A stretch of 64,000 bases of DNA from an uncultured Clostridium sp. GTDB taxonomy: Bacteria > Bacillota > Clostridia > TANB77 > CAG-508. The notes under the pieces are model-generated. The model worked only from the letters and a program-made list of their open reading frames with translations. It was not told the origin of the DNA and ran no database searches. Below, one piece after another: positions 8,297-15,577 of this stretch. Location of the stretch: assembly GCA_946497695.1 (NCBI GenBank), contig CAMMLJ010000001.1:155795-219794 (forward strand), written 5' to 3'. The translations under genes and the position numbers were made by a program. Within the stretch, counting starts at the first letter, position 1. Every line of letters starts with the position of its first letter.

Positions 8297-8843
8297 AAAA
8301 TTAGTTGGAACAAATATTTATCTGGCACCAAGAAGGATTGAAGATGCAGAAAAGTATGCAGAATGGTTAAATGATTTTAGAATCACAGATTATGTAGGGA
8401 TGAGTGGAAAAATAATGACTTTAGAAAAAGAGAAGGAATATCTGACAAAAGCTATGGACGATGAAGCAACGTTAGACATTATAACATTAGCTGAAGATAA
8501 ATTAATAGGAATAGTAGGATTGGAAAGTATAGACCACTTAAATAGAAGAGGAACTCTAGGTATATTTATAGGTGATGTAGAAGAAAGAGAAAAGGGTTAT
8601 GGAACAGAGGCAATTAAGTTAATTTTGGATTATGGATTTAATTATTTAAATTTAAATAATATAAAATTAGATGTTGTGGAATTTAATAATAGAGCAATTG
8701 GATGCTATAAAAAGTGTGGGTTTAAAGAATGTGGTCGTAGAAGAAAAAGTGAATTTATCGATGGAAAATATTATGACAGGATTAGTATGGATATTTTAAA
8801 AGAAGAATTTACTGGAAGATACATATTGAATAGGAACATTTAG
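8286..8843 (+). CDS. GNAT acetyltransferase (RimJ/RimL type)
   Basis: A 185-residue GNAT of the RimJ/RimL or spermidine-acetyltransferase class. It opens with NIYLAPRRIEDAEKYAEWLND, has a GDVEEREKGYGTEAIKLIL CoA loop, a NNIKLDVVEFNNRAIGCYKKCGF strand-helix and a final RRRKSEFIDGKYYD. The start at 8286 is preferred because GAGGTG (8274-8279) is correctly spaced; an ATG at 8280 would leave no room. It overlaps the GNAT-DUF402 stop, so it is the fourth gene of the operon. Substrate unknown. Confidence 0.88.
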   Translation: MHYKKLVGTNIYLAPRRIEDAEKYAEWLNDFRITDYVGMSGKIMTLEKEKEYLTKAMDDEATLDIITLAEDKLIGIVGLESIDHLNRRGTLGIFIGDVEEREKGYGTEAIKLILDYGFNYLNLNNIKLDVVEFNNRAIGCYKKCGFKECGRRRKSEFIDGKYYDRISMDILKEEFTGRYILNRNI

Positions 8844-8861
8844 CAAAGCATATAAATTATG

Positions 8862-8890
8862 TAGACTTAATTGGCTAAATATGTTAAAAT
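8862..8890 (+). promoter_or_regulatory. Sigma-A promoter of the 8937 gene
   Basis: TAGACT (8862-8867), 17-nt spacer, TAAAAT (8885-8890), just after the GNAT stop. Confidence 0.5.
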
Positions 8891-8936
8891 AATAGAAGTA
8901 ACTACAGTTGAATTATACATTAGGAGGTATGTATAT

Positions 8937-9545
8937 ATGCAAAAATATTTTAAAGACTTAGAACGGATAATGTCTGTTCGGGAGTTAAATGACCTTGCCA
9001 CAGAGTTAGCTGAAGAATATTCTGATAGAGAGGCTGGTGGAATAACGAAAAATGACTTGGCAAGAGAGAATGATATGACAGTAAAGCTAATCAGTGAACT
9101 CTTAGACTATGCGGTAGTGCATAGTCTTGTAAGTGAAGCAACTGTTAATCTGATGGAAAATCGAGCACTCACAAATCAGAGACGCTATTCAACATCATCA
9201 AGCGGAGAAAATTTTTCTGCAAAAAAACATTATGCAGAACTTAAGAGAAAGCGTATAGAACATCAAGTTCTTAGTTTTTCTGATGAAAAAATTAAAGAAT
9301 TGGCAAAAGCTTTTGCAGAAGAAACTGATAAAAGCAAGGAAGATATAGCCATAAGATATGATATAGCCAAAAAATCAGTAGATATTCTACTGAAAAAAGC
9401 TATAACTCAGAGTATTTGTGATGATGAAACCTTTAAAAAAATTGAAGAAAGGTCTATCAGGCACAATAATAGTCCCGAGACAAGAGCCTTTTTCAGGCAG
9501 CTTCACGAAAGACGCGAAGCAAAAAAGAAAAATTTTTTTGCATAG
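8937..9545 (+). CDS. Unknown 202-residue protein with an internal helix-turn-helix-like duplication
   Basis: Not recognised. Two similar halves are visible: residues about 16-77 (NDLATELAEEY ... TKNDLARENDMTVKLISELLDYAV) and about 118-175 (IKELAKAFAEET ... SKEDIAIRYDIAKKSVDILLKKAI). Both have a DIA/DLA-x-x-(Y/N)D-(I/M)-(A/T)-x-K helix-turn-helix cadence, so DNA or RNA binding is plausible. A serine-rich linker separates them and the tail is basic. Codon use (CGG, CGC, CTT, GCC) differs from neighbours. AGGAGGT (8922-8928) sets the ATG at 8937, not the in-frame TTG 66 nt upstream. The gene has its own promoter and terminator. Confidence 0.72.
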   Translation: MQKYFKDLERIMSVRELNDLATELAEEYSDREAGGITKNDLARENDMTVKLISELLDYAVVHSLVSEATVNLMENRALTNQRRYSTSSSGENFSAKKHYAELKRKRIEHQVLSFSDEKIKELAKAFAEETDKSKEDIAIRYDIAKKSVDILLKKAITQSICDDETFKKIEERSIRHNNSPETRAFFRQLHERREAKKKNFFA

Positions 9546-9557
9546 TCATACCCAGAG

Positions 9558-9604
9558 CACAGAAGCAACATGGAAGATATTTTCCCAGTTGCTTCTGTGT
9601 TTTT
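9558..9604 (+). terminator. Intrinsic terminator of the 8937 gene
   Basis: A 12-bp stem, CACAGAAGCAAC on the left arm, enclosing a secondary TGGAA/TTCCA helix, followed by five T residues. Confidence 0.85.
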
Positions 9605-9752
9605 CTGTGTGTTAAAAGTGTGTACTTCAGTGGCAGAGCTTAAAGTTCAAAAATCATGTAAACTACAATAGATTTTGAATTAAATATATTTATTGGTAAT
9701 ATAAAGTATAAAACAAATAAAAATAGAAACAATAAACAAAGGAGGTAAAAAT

Positions 9753-10187
9753 ATGGAAGAGAAAAATTTAAAAATCTTAAAAGAAATTCATAAAGGTACA
9801 GTAATGGGAATGAATTCTATATCCTTTGTTGCAGAAAAGCTTGATGATAACGAGTTAAAAGATAACCTGAGTTTTCAATATACACAATATGGGCAAGTCA
9901 TGGACAGAGTAAATAAACTATATGAAAACTATGGAGAAATACCAGAAGAGAAAAATATAATGAATAAAGTAATGGGATGGACTGGAGTGCAAATGAATAC
10001 AATAAACGATAAAAGTCCATCAAAAATAGCAGAGATAATGATAGAAGGAACAACAATGGGAATTATAGAAGGAAGAAAACTAATAAACCATGAAGCAGAT
10101 CAAGCTTCAAAAGATGTACGAGATTTATTAAACAATTTTGTAACATTTCAAGAAAATAATGTAGAACAGCTAAAGAAATTTTTATAG
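9753..10187 (+). CDS. Conserved-looking helical-bundle protein of unknown function
   Basis: The 144 residues look entirely alpha-helical with heptad-like spacing and no cysteines, signal peptide or membrane segment. The pattern (KGTVMGMNSISFVAEKL, a long FQYTQYGQVMDRV helix, KIAEIMIEGTTMGIIEG, a final NFVTFQENNVEQLKKF) resembles ferritin-like or DUF2383-type four-helix bundles, but the metal-ligand E-x-x-H pairs expected of true ferritins are not evident. A strong AGGAGG precedes the start. It stands alone between a terminator and the tyrS leader. Confidence 0.65.
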   Translation: MEEKNLKILKEIHKGTVMGMNSISFVAEKLDDNELKDNLSFQYTQYGQVMDRVNKLYENYGEIPEEKNIMNKVMGWTGVQMNTINDKSPSKIAEIMIEGTTMGIIEGRKLINHEADQASKDVRDLLNNFVTFQENNVEQLKKFL

Positions 10188-10206
10188 TGGAAGACGAGAT
10201 TTGAGA

Positions 10207-10233
10207 GGGAAAAAGGGACGTTCCTTAAATCCC
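10207..10233. repeat. 27-bp REP-like palindrome, copy 1
   Basis: Starts GGGAAAAAGGG, core GGGACGTTCC, ends TTAAATCCC. Member of the dispersed family seen ten times in this window. Confidence 0.8.
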
Positions 10234-10263
10234 TATAATATAAATAAAATGATAAAATAATAC

Positions 10264-10292
10264 TTGCAAATATTGGTAACAGCAGGTATAAT
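10264..10292 (+). promoter_or_regulatory. Sigma-A promoter of tyrS
   Basis: TTGCAA (10264-10269), 17-nt spacer, TATAAT (10287-10292); transcription would begin near 10299, giving a leader of about 340 nt. Confidence 0.65.
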
Positions 10293-10298
10293 AGTAAT

Positions 10299-10524
10299 AC
10301 AATTGAATTTAATTATGTTTTAAAAAGAAACCAAGTAGTAATTTATAGTAACTAATAGAGAGGCAATGGTTGGGTGGAACTTGCTAGTATATAAATTTAC
10401 GAATTACATTTCTTATAGTAATTAACGTGTAGCTACGATAAGCTGTAAAGAGGCAATTATTAAATTGTAAATAAAGGTGGTACCACGAGACACATCGTCC
10501 TTTAAGGAGATGTGTCTTTTTGAA
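10299..10524 (+). promoter_or_regulatory. T-box riboswitch controlling tyrS
   Basis: The T-box sequence AAGGTGGTACCACG (about 10474-10487) is followed by a terminator whose stem is AGACACATC/GATGTGTCT (10488-10517) and a T run. The AGAGAGGC-like segment near 10356-10364 and a GGTTGGGTGGAAC stretch fit stem I. Uncharged tRNA-Tyr would pair with the T-box and favour readthrough. A TAC triplet at 10398-10400 is a reasonable specifier codon for tyrosine, but I could not fold stem I rigorously. Confidence 0.9.
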
Positions 10525-10542
10525 TTTTTAGGAGGTGATGCT

Positions 10543-10620
10543 ATGACCCAATCGTTTAAAATGAAAATAATAATCGACGGGTTCTTCTACGAAAATTCAT
10601 ATAATATGATCAAAAATTAA
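10543..10620 (+). CDS. Short 25-codon ORF between the T-box terminator and tyrS
   Basis: A strong ribosome site (AGGAGGTGATG, 10530-10540) precedes this ATG, better than the site of tyrS itself. The peptide begins MTQSFKMK, contains two Tyr codons (TAC, TAT) and three Phe, and stops 22 nt before tyrS. It lies after the T-box terminator, so it is read only on antiterminated transcripts. It may be a leader peptide, a coupling ORF or a decayed gene end; I see no known family. Confidence 0.5.
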   Translation: MTQSFKMKIIIDGFFYENSYNMIKN

Positions 10621-10642
10621 AATATAAAAGGAGAGTATTAAT

Positions 10643-11803
10643 ATGGATAATAAATTAGATTTAATAAAGAGAAAAGCAGTAGATATATTTTCAGAAGAAG
10701 AATTAGAACAAAAAATAAAGAGTGGAAGAAAACTTACAATAAAATTGGGAGCAGACCCATCAAGACCAGATTTACATCTAGGACATACAGTTGTGTTAAG
10801 AGCATTAAAGACATTTCAGGAGATGGGGCATGAAGTCGTATTTGTTATAGGAGATTTTACAGGAATGATTGGAGATCCATCAGGTAAAAGCAAAACAAGA
10901 CCAGCTTTAACATTTGAGCAAACAAGAAAGGCTGGAGAAACATACTTAAAACAAGTTACTAAAATATTAGACAAAGATAAAACAAGAATTGCATACAACT
11001 CTGAATGGCTTTCTAAGATGAATTTTAAAGATGTTATAGAATTAACAAGTAAATACACAGTTGCAAGAATTTTAGAAAGAGATGATTTTAAAAATAGATA
11101 TGAAAACAATTTACCTTTATCAATGCATGAACTTCTATATCCATTAATGCAAGGATATGATTCTGTAGCATTAAATGCAGATATAGAAATTGGTGGAACA
11201 GATCAAACATTTAATCTATTAGTAGGTAGAGAATTGCAAAAAGATTATGGGCAAGAAAGACAAGTTGTTTTAACATTTCCATTGTTAGTAGGACTAGATG
11301 GAAAAGAAAAAATGAGCAAATCATTAGATAATTATATTGGAATTGATGAAAGTCCAGAAGTAATGTATGAAAAAGCTATGAAGATTCCGGATGAAGTTTT
11401 AATGGAATATTTTAGATTAACTACAGATATTGATATAAATGAGGTAGAGAAATTAATTAGTGAGGATATAGTAAAAGCTCATAAGAGATATGCAGAAGAA
11501 ATTGTTAGAATGTATCATGGAGAAGCTAAGATAGCTTTGGCAGAAGAAAGATATAATCAAGTTGCCAAAGGTGGTATCCCGGAAGATATAAAAGAATTTA
11601 ATATTGAAAACAATGATGAAATAAATATTTGTGATTTACTTGTAAAAGTTGGATTCGCACCTTCTAAAAGTGAAGCAAAAAGAATGGTGTTAGGTAGAGG
11701 TGTAAAAGTGGATGGTGAGATTATAGAAGATATAACAGCCACACTACAGCCAAAAGAAACAATATTACAGTTTGGAAAAAATAAATTTATAAAGATAATG
11801 TAA
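10643..11803 (+). CDS. tyrS: Tyrosyl-tRNA synthetase
   Basis: Class I synthetase that charges tRNA-Tyr. The HLGH variant of the HIGH motif is near residues 46-49, the tyrosine pocket includes GQDSVALNADIEIGGTDQ-type residues (here GYDSVALNADIEIGG), and KEKMSKS is the ATP-binding KMSKS loop. A C-terminal S4 RNA-binding domain follows (DLLVKVGFAPSKSEAKRMV). The 386-residue length fits the TyrZ-like bacterial type, in which the S4 domain is compact. It has its own promoter and T-box and ends at a 17-bp hairpin. Confidence 0.96.
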   Translation: MDNKLDLIKRKAVDIFSEEELEQKIKSGRKLTIKLGADPSRPDLHLGHTVVLRALKTFQEMGHEVVFVIGDFTGMIGDPSGKSKTRPALTFEQTRKAGETYLKQVTKILDKDKTRIAYNSEWLSKMNFKDVIELTSKYTVARILERDDFKNRYENNLPLSMHELLYPLMQGYDSVALNADIEIGGTDQTFNLLVGRELQKDYGQERQVVLTFPLLVGLDGKEKMSKSLDNYIGIDESPEVMYEKAMKIPDEVLMEYFRLTTDIDINEVEKLISEDIVKAHKRYAEEIVRMYHGEAKIALAEERYNQVAKGGIPEDIKEFNIENNDEINICDLLVKVGFAPSKSEAKRMVLGRGVKVDGEIIEDITATLQPKETILQFGKNKFIKIM

Positions 11804-11850
11804 AGTAAAAAATGTCCTTTTATATGAAAGGACATTTTTTACTTTCAGTT
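11804..11850 (+). terminator. Intrinsic terminator of tyrS
   Basis: A 17-bp perfect stem (AGTAAAAAATGTCCTTT on the left arm) with a 6-nt loop directly after the stop; the T-rich right arm supplies the U tract. Confidence 0.85.
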
Positions 11851-11905
11851 ATTTAAAATAGTTGCTTTTACAAAGCAATTACAATATAATATCAGAGTAG
11901 AAAAA

Positions 11906-11967
11906 GGGAAAAAAGGAACGTCACCAAATCCCGGAACGTTCTCAAATCCAAGATGTGCTAAAATCCC
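11906..11967. repeat. 27-bp REP-like palindrome, copy 2, with a degenerate partner
   Basis: Bases 11906-11932 form a full unit (GGGAAAAAAGGAACG ... AAATCCC, reverse orientation). Bases 11933-11967 look like a second, eroded unit (GGAACGTTCTCAAATCC ... AAATCCC). The pair sits just before the murL ribosome site. Confidence 0.75.
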
Positions 11968-11981
11968 GAAAGGAGATAAAT

Positions 11982-13346
11982 ATGAATTTTTTAGAATTAA
12001 GAGAAAAATATCCAGAATTTTCATATAACTGGTATAAAATAGAAGAAAATGAAAATGAATATAAAATAAGTTATGAATTTGAGATTGTAGGACTTTCAAA
12101 ATTTAATCCAACATGGACAATTCCTAAAATGAGTGATTCTGTAAGTAAAGATCAGAATAAAGACCTATTAGAAACTATGTTTTTCAATTTAGGCATGGTT
12201 GAACTTGTGAGCTATTGGAAAATAACTTGCGCACCACATGTAACTGTAAGAAATATATGCTTAAACCAAAAACAAATAGATTGGTGGAAAAAATTATATT
12301 TTTATGGTCTTGGTGAGTTCTTTTATAAAAACAATATAAGAACAAATATAGATGAATTTATGAATATTACAACTGGAAATAGAAAACTATCAAAAATAAT
12401 AACTAATGAAAAATTTGCTGGTGCTTTAGTTCCAATAGGTGGAGGTAAAGATTCTATTGTAACATTGGATGTAATTAAAGAAGATTTTGCAGATAATATG
12501 TGCTATGTAATAAATCCAAGAGGAGCAACGGAAGAAACAGCAGAGGCTGCTGGATATGACGAAGATAAAAGATGTTATGTAAAAAGAACACTAGATAAAA
12601 ATATGTTAGAACTTAACAAACAGGGGTATTTAAATGGCCATACACCATTTTCATCTATAGTGGCATTTTCAGCACTTATAGTTGCATATTTAAATAAGAA
12701 AAAATACATAGTATTATCTAATGAAGCAAGTGCAAATGAATCTACAATATATGAAGAGGAAGTAAATCATCAATACTCTAAAAGCTATGAATTTGAACAA
12801 GATTTTAATGAATATGTTAAAGAAAATATATTAGATGGGATAGAGTATTTTAGTTTATTAAGACCGATAAGTGAATACCAAATTGCAAAACATTTTGCTA
12901 AATTACCTAACTTTTATAGCATTTTTAAAAGCTGTAATGCAGGAAGTAAAGAAAACAAATGGTGTGCAAACTGTCCAAAATGTTTATTTGTATATATAAT
13001 TCTAGCTCCATTTATGAATAAACAAGATATGATAAAAATATTTGGAGAAGATCTATTAGAAAAAGAAAGCTTGAAAGAAACAATGGAAATGCTTGCTGGA
13101 ATACAAAAAAATAAACCTTTTGAATGTGTGGGTTCAAGAGATGAAGTAAATACAGCAATTTGCGAAACAATAAAAAAATGTGAAGCAAATAATGAGGAAT
13201 TACCATTATTATATAAGTATTATAAAACAACTAAAAAATATCAAGAATATAAAGATAAGGAAAATGAATATAACACATTTTATAATTCAGAGAATAATGT
13301 ACCAGAACATTATAAACAAATGTTAAAGAAGAGTGAGATAATATGA
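11982..13346 (+). CDS. murL: MurL-type UDP-MurNAc-L-Ala-L-Glu epimerase
   Basis: Known MurL converts UDP-MurNAc-L-Ala-L-Glu to the D-Glu form using ATP, bypassing free D-glutamate. This 454-residue protein has an ATP-pyrophosphatase-like loop IGGGKDSIV (about 152-160), NPRGATEETAEAAG, NGHTPFSSIVAFSALI, the SNEASANEST segment, YFSLLRPISEYQIAK, and a Cys cluster CNAGSKENKWCANCPKC, all characteristic of the family as I know it. The immediately following gene is MurD-like, the partner expected for this pathway, and overlaps it by ATGA. The start at 11982 is set by AGGAG; an in-frame upstream ATG at 11955 lacks a site. Confidence 0.85.
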   Translation: MNFLELREKYPEFSYNWYKIEENENEYKISYEFEIVGLSKFNPTWTIPKMSDSVSKDQNKDLLETMFFNLGMVELVSYWKITCAPHVTVRNICLNQKQIDWWKKLYFYGLGEFFYKNNIRTNIDEFMNITTGNRKLSKIITNEKFAGALVPIGGGKDSIVTLDVIKEDFADNMCYVINPRGATEETAEAAGYDEDKRCYVKRTLDKNMLELNKQGYLNGHTPFSSIVAFSALIVAYLNKKKYIVLSNEASANESTIYEEEVNHQYSKSYEFEQDFNEYVKENILDGIEYFSLLRPISEYQIAKHFAKLPNFYSIFKSCNAGSKENKWCANCPKCLFVYIILAPFMNKQDMIKIFGEDLLEKESLKETMEMLAGIQKNKPFECVGSRDEVNTAICETIKKCEANNEELPLLYKYYKTTKKYQEYKDKENEYNTFYNSENNVPEHYKQMLKKSEII

Positions 13347-14650
13347 AAAATACAATATTAGCTAAATTTAAAGAAGACTTAGAAAATAAAAAAATAGCAA
13401 TTTGGGGACTTGGGAAAGAAGGAATATCTACTTTGCAATTTATACAAAATAATAATATAAAGTATAAAGAATTAGGCATTTTAGATCAAAAAGATTTTCC
13501 AGAAATAGAAGGAGTCAAAAAATTAAGTAATCCAGGGGAATTAAACAAATATGATTTAATATTTAAAAGCCCAGGAATAGTTGCAGATGCAACCGTAATA
13601 GATGTCAGCAAATTAACATCACAAACAGAAGAATTTGTTAAAATTTTATCTAAACAAATAATAGGAATAACTGGAACTAAAGGGAAAAGCACAACATCTA
13701 GTCTGACTTATACTATATTAAAAAAATATTATCCAAATACTGTGTTAGTCGGAAATATAGGAATTCCTTGTTTTAACGCAATAAATGAAATAGATGAAGA
13801 TACAAAAATAGTGTTCGAACTTAGTTGCCATCAATTAGAATTTATAAGATATTCACCACATATTGCAGTAATTTTAGACTTATATCCAGATCACCTAGAT
13901 CATTACAAAACATTTGAAAATTATATTAATGCGAAACTTAATATTAATAAATTTCAAACAGATGATGATATTTTTATTTATGGAAAAACATGCAAAAAAT
14001 ATATAAATAGTAAAATTAAAAATAATATTTGCATAAACGATTTTATAAAAGATAGAACTATAACAACAAATAATAATAGTATACAAATTTTAGATGATGA
14101 AACAAATTTGGTAGGTGAGCATAATTTCTTTGATATTGCAGTTTCATACTATATTTGTAGTAACATGTATAAAATATCAAATGAAGAATTTAAATTAGCT
14201 TTAAAGGATTTTAGGGGCTTAGCACATAGATTAGAATATGTTACTACTAAAGATAATGTTTCATATTATGATGATTCAATTTCTACAATAGGAGAAACTA
14301 CTATAGAGGGAATTAAAGCATTAAAAAATGTAAATACCTTAATATTAGGAGGGATGGACCGAAAAATTAATTATTCTAATTTAGAGGATTTTATTATACA
14401 AGATGAAAATTTAGAAAATTTAATTTTAATGCCAGATACCGGGACAAGAATATATAAAGAATTACAGGAAAAAGGAGCTAATAAGAATTGTTATTTAGTA
14501 ACTAATTTAGAAAAAGCAGTAAGAAAAGCAAAAGAGGTAAGTAAGAAAAATACAATTTGTTTATTATCTCCAGCTGCAGCAAGTTATGGATTTTTTAAAA
14601 ATTTTGAAGAAAGAGGAAATAAATTTAAAGAATTGCTAAAAGAACTTTAG
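13343..14650 (+). CDS. murD2: MurD-type UDP-MurNAc-L-alanine glutamate ligase (probable MurD2, L-Glu-adding)
   Basis: A cytoplasmic Mur ligase of 435 residues. It has the N-terminal WGLGKEGIST nucleotide-sugar loop, the ATP loop GITGTKGKST (108-117), the ELSCHQLEF segment, the PDHLDHY motif, the LAHRLEYV motif and the C-terminal LILGGMDRKINY and LLSPAAASYGFF segments. Standard MurD adds D-Glu. Coupling to a murL gene indicates the MurD2 activity, adding L-Glu that MurL then epimerises. Specificity cannot be read from sequence; the neighbour is the argument. Confidence 0.85.
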   Translation: MKNTILAKFKEDLENKKIAIWGLGKEGISTLQFIQNNNIKYKELGILDQKDFPEIEGVKKLSNPGELNKYDLIFKSPGIVADATVIDVSKLTSQTEEFVKILSKQIIGITGTKGKSTTSSLTYTILKKYYPNTVLVGNIGIPCFNAINEIDEDTKIVFELSCHQLEFIRYSPHIAVILDLYPDHLDHYKTFENYINAKLNINKFQTDDDIFIYGKTCKKYINSKIKNNICINDFIKDRTITTNNNSIQILDDETNLVGEHNFFDIAVSYYICSNMYKISNEEFKLALKDFRGLAHRLEYVTTKDNVSYYDDSISTIGETTIEGIKALKNVNTLILGGMDRKINYSNLEDFIIQDENLENLILMPDTGTRIYKELQEKGANKNCYLVTNLEKAVRKAKEVSKKNTICLLSPAAASYGFFKNFEERGNKFKELLKEL

Positions 14651-14663
14651 GGATAGAGAAGTG

Positions 14664-14706
14664 AACCCTCCTTGTTATACAAGAAAGTTTAACAAGAAGG
14701 GTTTTT
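14664..14706 (+). terminator. Intrinsic terminator of the murL-murD2 operon
   Basis: A 14-bp stem with one mismatch (AACCCTCCTTGTTA on the left arm), then a T run. Confidence 0.8.
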
Positions 14707-14760
14707 TATATACAAATTTATAAAGTATGAAGAATTCACAAAGAATTCACAGAACATAGA

Positions 14761-14807
14761 TTGACAAGTGACACTGTGTCATATATAATATATGATGCAG
14801 TGTCACT
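14761..14807 (+). promoter_or_regulatory. Consensus promoter overlapped by a palindromic operator (tetR/ABC exporter)
   Basis: TTGACA (14761-14766), 17 nt and TATAAT (14784-14789) match the consensus exactly. A long palindrome, AGTGACACTGTGTCA (14767-14781) against TGATGCAGTGTCACT (14793-14807), covers the spacer and -10. It is centred on the -10 box and upstream of the TetR gene, so autorepression by that protein is the natural reading. Confidence 0.8.
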
Positions 14808-14905
14808 TTGAAGTTAAGATAAATAAGATTAGAATAATCAAAAGACACCAAATAAATAATCAAATTTTATACTTAAGAATATAATACAAATGAAAGGAGA
14901 AAAAA

Positions 14906-15514
14906 ATGCCAACAAATACATTTTTCAATTTACCTGCAGAGAAGAAGCATAAAATATTAAAAGCTGCAAATAAAGAATTCGCAAGAGTTCCGCTAGAACA
15001 AGCTTCTATAAAAAATATTGTAGAAGATGCAGAAATAGCTAGAGGCAGTTTCTATCAATATTTTGAAAACAAACAAGACTTGTTCGATTATATTATGACT
15101 TCAAAAACTGGTGATATGGAAAAAAATTTAATGGAAATGATAGAAAATGAAAATGGGAACATAATAAACATTTTTATTAATATGTATGATCACTTAATAG
15201 AAGTAGGTAAAATAAGAAGAAATAATAAACTTTTTAGACAGATATTTGAAAATATTAAAACAAGTGACAACCTAATGCTTACAAGAAAAGAAGAAATGAA
15301 CAAAAAATTAGAGAAAACACTACAAGATTTGTATTCAAAGAATAAAGATATTTTAAATATAAAAGATGAAGAAGAATTTAAGCTGGTAATAGAGATATTA
15401 GCAGCAATAACAAGACGAAGAATTGTGGCTTCATTAAAATATAAAAACTCAGCTGAAGCGAGAAAAGATTTCTTGAAAGAAATTGAATATATAAAAAGAG
15501 GAATTTTAAAGTAA
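14906..15514 (+). CDS. TetR-family transcriptional regulator
   Basis: The 202-residue protein starts with the family DNA-binding domain: AEKKHKILKAANKEFA, then SIKNIVEDAEIARGSFYQYFENKQDLFDYI (helix-turn-helix about residues 33-62). The rest is a helical ligand-binding and dimer domain of the type found beside drug exporters. It lies upstream of two ABC exporter genes on the same strand and downstream of a promoter covered by a palindrome, so it probably represses itself and the exporter until a drug or metabolite binds. Confidence 0.92.
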   Translation: MPTNTFFNLPAEKKHKILKAANKEFARVPLEQASIKNIVEDAEIARGSFYQYFENKQDLFDYIMTSKTGDMEKNLMEMIENENGNIINIFINMYDHLIEVGKIRRNNKLFRQIFENIKTSDNLMLTRKEEMNKKLEKTLQDLYSKNKDILNIKDEEEFKLVIEILAAITRRRIVASLKYKNSAEARKDFLKEIEYIKRGILK

Positions 15515-15577
15515 CATAATGAACTTTTAAGCTTTATCACTAAAGTTCAAAAATTTCAAAAAAGGAGAGAATAAACA

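Noticed and set aside
9418..9615. 65-codon ORF overlapping the end of the 8937 gene and its terminator
   Set aside because: It runs through the terminator stem and lacks a ribosome site.
15190..15540. 116-codon minus-strand ORF inside the TetR gene
   Set aside because: Antisense shadow; the TetR frame has clear family motifs.
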